Shown here in pieces: positions 59,637 to 64,000 of a DNA stretch of 64,000 nucleotides (the stretch's first letter is position 1; every line of letters begins with the position of its first letter). The notes below the pieces were generated by a model. That model worked only from the letters and a program-made list of their open reading frames with translations. It ran no database searches and was not told where the DNA came from. This DNA comes from Bacteroidota bacterium (GTDB taxonomy: Bacteria > Bacteroidota > Bacteroidia > UBA8524), in the NCBI GenBank assembly GCA_008933805.1, contig WBUH01000013.1, positions 78,967 to 142,966 on the forward strand. Reading direction: 5' to 3'. The position numbers and the translations under genes are program-made.

Positions 59637-60863
59637 ATGGCATCTATAAAACTTGTACTACGGAAATCTAAGACCCTTGCGGACGGAACCCACCCCATTG
59701 CAATACGGTTTACCGTTCACCGAAAATCAAAGTTCATCTTTACGGGCAAATCTTCTTTGGCTGCACACTGGGATGACAAACAAGGACTGCCGAATAAAAA
59801 GCATCCCCTTGCCTCAGAGCTAAAAATCTACTTATTAAAGCGTAAACGCGATGCAGAAGTGGAACTGTTGGGCTTGCAAAACCAAGATGCGAACCTGACA
59901 GCTACATTGGTAAAAGAGAAAGTAAAGAAAAGCAAGGTGGACAAAGCTGTATTCCCGTTTTTTGATGCTACCATAGCTGACTTAAAGAAATCAGGCCAAG
60001 TTAGTACCCGCCGAAACTACAATGCTGCTAAAAATATGTTGTTGGACTTTATGAAAGGCAGCCAAAGTTTGCAGTTCTCAGAAATCGACCTTGTGTTTTT
60101 GCGCAAGTATGACCAATACATGATTGCTAAGGGTTTTAAAATGAATACCCGTTATTGCTATTTATCAAAACTGAAAGCCTTGTTTACCTTAGCTGACATC
60201 CCCTATGAAAAAAGCCCGTTTAAGGATTTTCAGATAGCTCACCTCAAGAAAGATGAAGTGGAGCATAGGGCATTGGATAAAAGCAGCCTGAAAGGCTTAT
60301 TAAGTTACAAAGCAGAGGAGGGAAGCCCTAAATTCTATGCAATGGTATATTTCACCTTTAGCTATTACTGTTGGGGCATGAACTTTACCGATATAGCCCA
60401 CTTAAAATGGAAAAACATTTATAGCGGACGTTTAACCTATAACAGGTCAAAGACAAATAAGCTGTACAACATCGAACTATTAGAACCTGCGTTGAAGATA
60501 TTGGAGTACTTCAAAATCCAACGGTACGGACAAGAGGGAACACCGAATGGTGAAGATTTTGTGTTTCCGATTATTGACCCTGCCGTCCACAATACCCCTG
60601 AAAAGCTGAAAAACGTCAAACAGAATAAATTAAGCAAAATCAATGAACATTTAAAGAAAATTGCCAAAGAACTCAAAATACCCGCCGACATTACCAGCTA
60701 TTGGGCAAGGCACTCTTTTGCCACCCACCTGCGGGACTTGGATATTTCCACTGCTAAAATACAAACGATGCTTGGCCATACCACCGAAGAAATGACACAA
60801 GTGTACCTTGACAGCATTAAAAACAACGAACTGGACAATGCCGCAAAACAATTGCTGCTTTGA
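59637..60863 (+). CDS. Tyrosine-type site-specific integrase
   Basis: 408 aa, Bacteroidota transposon/ICE integrase architecture. An N-terminal arm-binding domain (ASIKLVLRKSKTLADGTHPI) precedes a SAM-like core-binding domain (residues ~105-190, FFDATIADLKKSGQVSTRRN) and a catalytic domain from ~210. SYWARHSFATHLRDLD gives the Arg-His pair, MLGHTTEEMTQVYLDSI the His and nucleophilic Tyr. At the first catalytic Arg position, YYCWGMNFTDIAHLKW appears to have Trp where many relatives have RGM; the catalytic assignment there is uncertain. The gene starts the mobile element that continues to the right edge. Confidence 0.92.
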   Translation: MASIKLVLRKSKTLADGTHPIAIRFTVHRKSKFIFTGKSSLAAHWDDKQGLPNKKHPLASELKIYLLKRKRDAEVELLGLQNQDANLTATLVKEKVKKSKVDKAVFPFFDATIADLKKSGQVSTRRNYNAAKNMLLDFMKGSQSLQFSEIDLVFLRKYDQYMIAKGFKMNTRYCYLSKLKALFTLADIPYEKSPFKDFQIAHLKKDEVEHRALDKSSLKGLLSYKAEEGSPKFYAMVYFTFSYYCWGMNFTDIAHLKWKNIYSGRLTYNRSKTNKLYNIELLEPALKILEYFKIQRYGQEGTPNGEDFVFPIIDPAVHNTPEKLKNVKQNKLSKINEHLKKIAKELKIPADITSYWARHSFATHLRDLDISTAKIQTMLGHTTEEMTQVYLDSIKNNELDNAAKQLLL

Positions 60864-60906
60864 GACAAGACACCGTGTCAACCCACAGCCGGATTAAGCC
60901 CGTTTT

Positions 60907-60924
60907 CCAACAACACGTTGTTGG
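60907..60924. repeat. Palindrome CCAACAACACGTTGTTGG, site 1
   Basis: Perfect 8-bp arms around AC. The inner AACAACACGTTGTT recurs at 61118-61131 (reverse orientation) and 63557-63570. It lies 44 bp after the integrase stop. The rest of the 456-bp interval 60864-61319 holds site 2, a terminator and no recognised gene. Confidence 0.85.
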
Positions 60925-61027
60925 AGTTAAAAACAGGTTAATCAGTTAACTATCAGTTGAGTAGATAAAATTATCAAAAAACACTCTGTTTTTACCAAAA
61001 TTAACTAATTACTACTGAAACACTTGC

Positions 61028-61066
61028 AAAAACAAGGCGTTGGGAATTTTCCAACACCTTGTTTTT
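61028..61066. terminator. Intrinsic terminator in the mobile element
   Basis: AAAAACAAGGcGTTGG (61028-61043) pairs with CCAACaCCTTGTTTTT (61051-61066) with one internal mismatch and a 7-nt loop. A and T runs allow it to work in either direction. It probably ends the integrase transcript. Confidence 0.85.
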
Positions 61067-61117
61067 CAGGATTAGTATAACTGATTGGTTATTAATTTAA
61101 TCCAAAAAACCACCTGC

Positions 61118-61131
61118 AACAACGTGTTGTT
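61118..61131. repeat. Palindrome AACAACGTGTTGTT, site 2
   Basis: Reverse complement of the site 1 core, with perfect 6-bp arms around GT. It lies about 190 bp before the next gene in the upstream non-coding interval. Confidence 0.8.
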
Positions 61132-61319
61132 TTTAAAAGGCGTTTATACATCCCATCCTGTGCTATCTGCCGTTATTGGCTTTGTCGAAAATATGGCATT
61201 TGTTTGTACTTTCTGCACCTGCTTTCGTTTATATGTGAAATAATAGCTGAATAAACACCGTTTGTTGTTTCACATTTATGATTTTCAGAACACACATTTC
61301 AAAGGAGAGGAACCAAACT

Positions 61320-62219
61320 ATGAATTTACGGAATGATTTGAATGCGGAGGTATTGCTCGCACATTTTAAAAACTATTTTCAGAATTACAACGACACCACC
61401 CACTTGTTTGATGCTGGGGACACCTCCAAAGAATTAGGGCACGGCTACCCAAAAGGGTATTTTAAACTCTTCAACTTACCTACCCTCAAAGAAGGGATTG
61501 ATATTGAGGAAGTCAACAAGGCAATTATGAAGGTAATTATGGATAATTACGGCCAATTACCTAAACTCGACGGCATACCCGAACCTGAAGTGGAATACAA
61601 CCAGCTCTTGGGTATCAATATAAATTTCAAGAGAATAGTGGTAACCCACCCGGACGGACGTGTCAGTACGGTTAGCTTTCGTTACAAATTTTACAGGCTT
61701 GGTTACGTGGTAAAATTCTTGTTTACCAAAGATGTTTGGAAAAAGGCCATTATCTACAATAGTTTTCTCAAATCAAGAACCACTGAAACAGTGCAAGGCC
61801 AACCGCCAGCCGTCGGTAAAACCCTTACTGCTGAAAATGTGCTTGAGCAAATAGCCAACAATGACGGACTGTTAGGATTACAGGGGAATGAAGCCCTTTA
61901 TACCATACGCAGGCAACGTATGGCTTTATTGTTAATTTTTAATGCCATGCGTTTGGATATTACCACGGTAAACCTTGCCGCAATTGCCCGTTTAATATAT
62001 ATCCTTACTGCTAAGGAAATCCCTAAAGGGAGTGTGAAGCTGTATAATTCCAATATTTACAAATCCCTGAAAAACCCTAACAACGTTTCGGCGGAACGTA
62101 ACAAAGAAGACTTGCTTTTTCTTAAAGGAGCATTTGAAGATTTGAATTTGCCCAACGACCCAATCGTAGAAAAAATAATCAATGACATCGAAGAAGAGTT
62201 AGAGGTTTTAGGCAGCTAA
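61320..62219 (+). CDS. Mobile-element protein of unknown function
   Basis: 299 aa from ATG 61320. AAAGGAGAGG 11 bp upstream is a good ribosome site and favours this start over ATG 61278. No known domain is recognised. The N-terminal half contains LFDAGDTSKELGHGYPKGYF and YNQLLGININFKRIVVTHPD, and the C-terminal half is helical with EALYTIRRQRMALLLIFNAM and IVEKIINDIEEELEVLGS. No signal peptide or TM segment. It is followed by a pair of GGGGTGCCC hairpins. It may be an accessory gene or have a role in the element's maintenance. Confidence 0.75.
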   Translation: MNLRNDLNAEVLLAHFKNYFQNYNDTTHLFDAGDTSKELGHGYPKGYFKLFNLPTLKEGIDIEEVNKAIMKVIMDNYGQLPKLDGIPEPEVEYNQLLGININFKRIVVTHPDGRVSTVSFRYKFYRLGYVVKFLFTKDVWKKAIIYNSFLKSRTTETVQGQPPAVGKTLTAENVLEQIANNDGLLGLQGNEALYTIRRQRMALLLIFNAMRLDITTVNLAAIARLIYILTAKEIPKGSVKLYNSNIYKSLKNPNNVSAERNKEDLLFLKGAFEDLNLPNDPIVEKIINDIEEELEVLGS

Positions 62220-62237
62220 AAGAAGGCTGTTTACAAA

Positions 62238-62277
62238 CATGGGGTGCCCTATCCGCTAATTTTTTGCCCACCCCATG
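62238..62277. repeat. CATGGGGTG...CACCCCATG inverted repeat
   Basis: Perfect 9-bp arms (62238-62246 and 62269-62277) around a 22-nt loop, starting 19 bp after the upstream stop. The same GGGGTGCCC word is used in the stronger hairpin 37 bp further on. Confidence 0.8.
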
Positions 62278-62313
62278 TTCTAACACATTTAAAATCAGGA
62301 TAAAAAAATTTGC

Positions 62314-62346
62314 TATGGGGTGCCCACCCCATAAGGGCACCCCATA
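62314..62346. repeat. TATGGGGTGCCC...GGGCACCCCATA hairpin
   Basis: Perfect 12-bp arms around ACCCCATAA, 41 bp before the HTH gene. Because ACCCCAT also lies in the loop, alternative pairings with the 62238 hairpin are possible. No T run follows, so it is not a standard terminator. Confidence 0.82.
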
Positions 62347-62387
62347 CAGATTTTGCTAAATATTTGTTGCCATTACTCGAATAAACA

Positions 62388-62690
62388 ATGGCACCTAATC
62401 CCTTCACTGAAATTTACGAAAAGTTAGATGCTCTTACCTTACTGGTAGTTGAGCTTAACAGAAAAGTCCACGGAAGTTCTAAAACCGCTGCCACGGGTTT
62501 ACCCATGAACGTCCAACAAGCTGCGGACTATCTTGATATGGCTAAGGCAACCCTTTATGTAATGACCCACAAGCGGGAAATCCCTCATTTTAAGCGAGGC
62601 AAGCGCGTCTTTTTTTATGAAGAAGACCTTGAAAAATGGCTAAAAGAGAAACGTCAGAAAACTGTTAAGGAAATTCAAGATGAAGTCTGA
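62388..62690 (+). CDS. Excisionase-like helix-turn-helix protein
   Basis: 100 aa. After a helical N-terminus (FTEIYEKLDALTLLVVELNR), residues ~40-90 form a MerR/Xis-type winged helix: MNVQQAADYLDMAKATLYVM, THKREIPHFKRGKRVFFYEE and DLEKWLKEKRQKT. This is the usual HTH_17 excisionase family found in Bacteroidota mobile elements. It probably controls excision or element gene expression with the integrase. Its end overlaps the next gene by 11 bp. It lies directly after the paired hairpins, which could be its binding sites. Confidence 0.88.
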   Translation: MAPNPFTEIYEKLDALTLLVVELNRKVHGSSKTAATGLPMNVQQAADYLDMAKATLYVMTHKREIPHFKRGKRVFFYEEDLEKWLKEKRQKTVKEIQDEV

Positions 62691-62928
62691 GGTTACCATT
62701 GTGGGAGTGCATTCGGTTATTCATTACCAATGCCCCCATTGCGGGCAAAACACGGCTTTCAAAACGACTGTGTTTATCAAATTGATGGGGGCGGAACAAG
62801 CTGCCACACTATGCAGTGAGTGCAATTTACCCAACAAGGTTTCTAACCTGCATAAAAAGCCAAAGGTCAGCAAATCCGCCTGCAAGCATCCGATACAAAG
62901 GGCGGTGAGTTTTTTTTGGTCAAAATAA
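62680..62928 (+). CDS. Small zinc-ribbon-like protein
   Basis: 82 aa. Four cysteines in two knuckles, YQCPHCGQNTAF and ATLCSECNLPNKV, suggest zinc binding. The C-terminus is basic (LHKKPKVSKSACKHPIQRAV). It overlaps the excisionase-like gene by 11 bp, implying coupled translation. No specific family is recognised. A nucleic-acid-binding accessory role is possible. Confidence 0.7.
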   Translation: MKSEVTIVGVHSVIHYQCPHCGQNTAFKTTVFIKLMGAEQAATLCSECNLPNKVSNLHKKPKVSKSACKHPIQRAVSFFWSK

Positions 62929-62969
62929 CCGCCCGTTTACCCTCAAAAACCCAAACAAAACGTATAACA

Positions 62970-63275
62970 ATGGCAAAGAAAACCACATTGCCTGCCCCCG
63001 CTATTTCGATAGATGCGGTAAAGGAGCAGGTAAAAGCAGCCCTCACCCCAAAGGATGCACAGGGCAAACCTGCCCCCGACAGAAACCTGACCGACAGCCA
63101 GCGTACATGGCTGACCGTTGATGAAATTACCGATGTACTTCAACTAAAAGCCCCTGAAAGTAAAATTACTAAGGTAGTAGTGGTAAAAGCCGTTACCGAA
63201 ATGGTACAGGACGGCACCATCAAACAGCGGCTGCGTAAGCCCCCGCACATTAGCGAATATACCAGCCTGCAATGA
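62970..63275 (+). CDS. Hypothetical mobile-element protein, Lys/Pro-rich N-terminus
   Basis: 101 aa from ATG 62970; an upstream TTG frame start at 62916 would overlap the zinc-ribbon gene and add residues that look unconserved. The N-terminus is low complexity (MAKKTTLPAPAISIDAVKEQ). The rest (WLTVDEITDVLQLKAPESKI and TKVVVVKAVTEMVQDGTIKQ) looks like a small winged-helix fold ending in a Lys/Arg-rich tail. Function unknown. It is the third of several short genes in tandem on the plus strand. Confidence 0.65.
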   Translation: MAKKTTLPAPAISIDAVKEQVKAALTPKDAQGKPAPDRNLTDSQRTWLTVDEITDVLQLKAPESKITKVVVVKAVTEMVQDGTIKQRLRKPPHISEYTSLQ

Positions 63276-63370
63276 CCCCTCACAAGCAAGTGAATAATAA
63301 GCAAGCGCAGGGGGCTGAATAGCCCCCTATGCCGCTTGGTGTAGTAGTTAAGTAAATTAAGACAGGGAAA

Positions 63371-63577
63371 ATGCAAAGGTATCTTCAAAAAGCCAAAACA
63401 GAAACCGAAAAAATACGGCATATACAACGGTTGTTATTGTTTCCGACTGTACCCCACAGTAAAGGGGACACCGAACTGCTGACCCGTCAAATTGCCACCC
63501 ACCAACGCCTGCACCAACGCTTCATCACCCTTGCTCTTAAATACCAACAAAACCCCAACAACACGTTGTTTTTATGA
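63371..63577 (+). CDS. Small basic hypothetical protein
   Basis: 68 aa, helical and basic, with MQRYLQKAKTETEKIRHIQR and LLTRQIATHQRLHQRFITLA. Its final codons fall in the AACAACACGTTGTT palindrome at 63557-63570 and its stop shares ATGA with the next ATG at 63574. The coupling is the main evidence that it is real. No homologue recognised. Confidence 0.55.
   Translation: MQRYLQKAKTETEKIRHIQRLLLFPTVPHSKGDTELLTRQIATHQRLHQRFITLALKYQQNPNNTLFL
63557..63570. repeat. Palindrome AACAACACGTTGTT, site 3
   Basis: Identical to the core of site 1. It is placed 3 bp before the ATG at 63574, in the coding end of the 63371 gene, a position where a bound protein or a transcript hairpin could affect translation of the next gene. 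Confidence 0.85.
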
Positions 63578-64000
63578 CAGCAACCCCCACCTATAGCCAT
63601 ACCCATAACCCCACCCCCATAGACGGGTTTGATTACCGCAGGATAGACATTGCAGAAGTCCGCAAACACCTTAACCAGTTTGTAAAGGATGTGAACCAAA
63701 AGGCAGCCACCCCCAAAGAGCGCATCCGGGGCGGTTTGTTCCTTACTTTGTTAAAAGTATGCGATGCCTACGTGCGCCAAAACAACCGTGTAGGGTGTTT
63801 GACCATTAACCCAATTCCCTGCCGCATGAACAATGTGCGGTTAGCCCACCTTGTCAAAGTGGACAAACGCACCATTTTAAACCACCTTTCCAAACTGGAG
63901 GACATGGGGATTGTACAAAAGACCTTTCGGGGGACAAAAGCCGATTACGAGTTAACCGTGCCCGCATGGATATTGCTGTACGACCCCCAAAGCCCTAACC
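63574..64000 (+). CDS. Winged-helix mobile-element protein, partial (runs off right edge)
   Basis: 142 codons are visible from ATG 63574 with no stop. It contains FDYRRIDIAEVRKHLNQFVK, then GGLFLTLLKVCDAYVRQNNR and RLAHLVKVDKRTILNHLSKL, then EDMGIVQKTFRGTKADYELT, a winged-helix pattern such as seen in replication-initiation or regulator proteins of mobile elements. It overlaps the upstream gene by four bases. GC-rich codon use (many CCC, GCC) differs from the AT-rich R-M genes 5 kb away. The C-terminus is outside the window. Confidence 0.7.
   Translation, partial: MTATPTYSHTHNPTPIDGFDYRRIDIAEVRKHLNQFVKDVNQKAATPKERIRGGLFLTLLKVCDAYVRQNNRVGCLTINPIPCRMNNVRLAHLVKVDKRTILNHLSKLEDMGIVQKTFRGTKADYELTVPAWILLYDPQSPN

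Noticed and set aside
61278..61319. Upstream ATG start for the 61320 gene
   Set aside because: The AAAGGAG ribosome site lies within the added codons and is properly placed only for ATG 61320.

Overview
The window looks like a chromosomal segment of a Bacteroidota bacterium. The evidence is two proteins with C-terminal T9SS sorting domains, a near-perfect TTTG-N19-TAnnTTTG promoter in front of rpmH, a Wza/Wzc export pair of the Bacteroidota type, and a tyrosine integrase of the Bacteroidota mobile-element type. I cannot name the genus.

Positions 1-35148, all on the minus strand, form one surface-polysaccharide locus. Transcription enters at the right with a Wza-like exporter and a Wzc-like co-polymerase with a Tyr-Gly tail. 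A terminator follows, then a new promoter, then a winged-helix regulator. The long operon after it encodes a nucleotide-sugar dehydrogenase, an epimerase, a sialic-acid branch (NeuB, NeuC and a NeuA-type cytidylyltransferase), a Wzx flippase, and a complete pseudaminic-acid branch (PseB, PseC, PseH, PseG, PseI and an SpsF-type cytidylyltransferase fused to a class III aminotransferase). It also carries two sugar formyltransferases, a PIG-L deacetylase, a polysaccharide deacetylase, two HP-motif GT-B proteins and a GT4 glycosyltransferase. An unusual acyl-tailoring set lies inside it: an FkbH-like HAD protein, a free acyl carrier protein, a hexapeptide acyltransferase, a MaoC-SDR fusion and a methyltransferase. 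With an AsnB-type amidotransferase, these suggest a nonulosonic-acid polymer decorated with formyl, acyl and amide groups. No polymerase or initiating phosphosugar transferase was recognised, so they probably lie outside the window.

Positions 35330-56203 are mostly core or ordinary genes: asd, rpmH-rnpA-yidD, an S41 protease, rlmD, an MBL hydrolase, an SDR/TetR pair with a shared operator-like motif, one tRNA with a CAU anticodon, an acyl-CoA synthetase and htpG. Among them are two T9SS cargo proteins, and a two-gene unit pairing a secreted Ig-like protein with a protein that resembles the pore-forming domain of Cry delta-endotoxins.

Positions 56280-64000 are accessory. A compact MboI/DpnII-type GATC restriction-modification operon is followed by a repeat-rich stretch, a tyrosine integrase and the first genes of an integrated element that runs off the right edge. 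That element carries three copies of a 14-bp palindrome and paired GGGGTGCCC hairpins. Other repeats in the window are a MITE-like palindrome at 1961-2073 and paired palindromic elements at 53968-54315.
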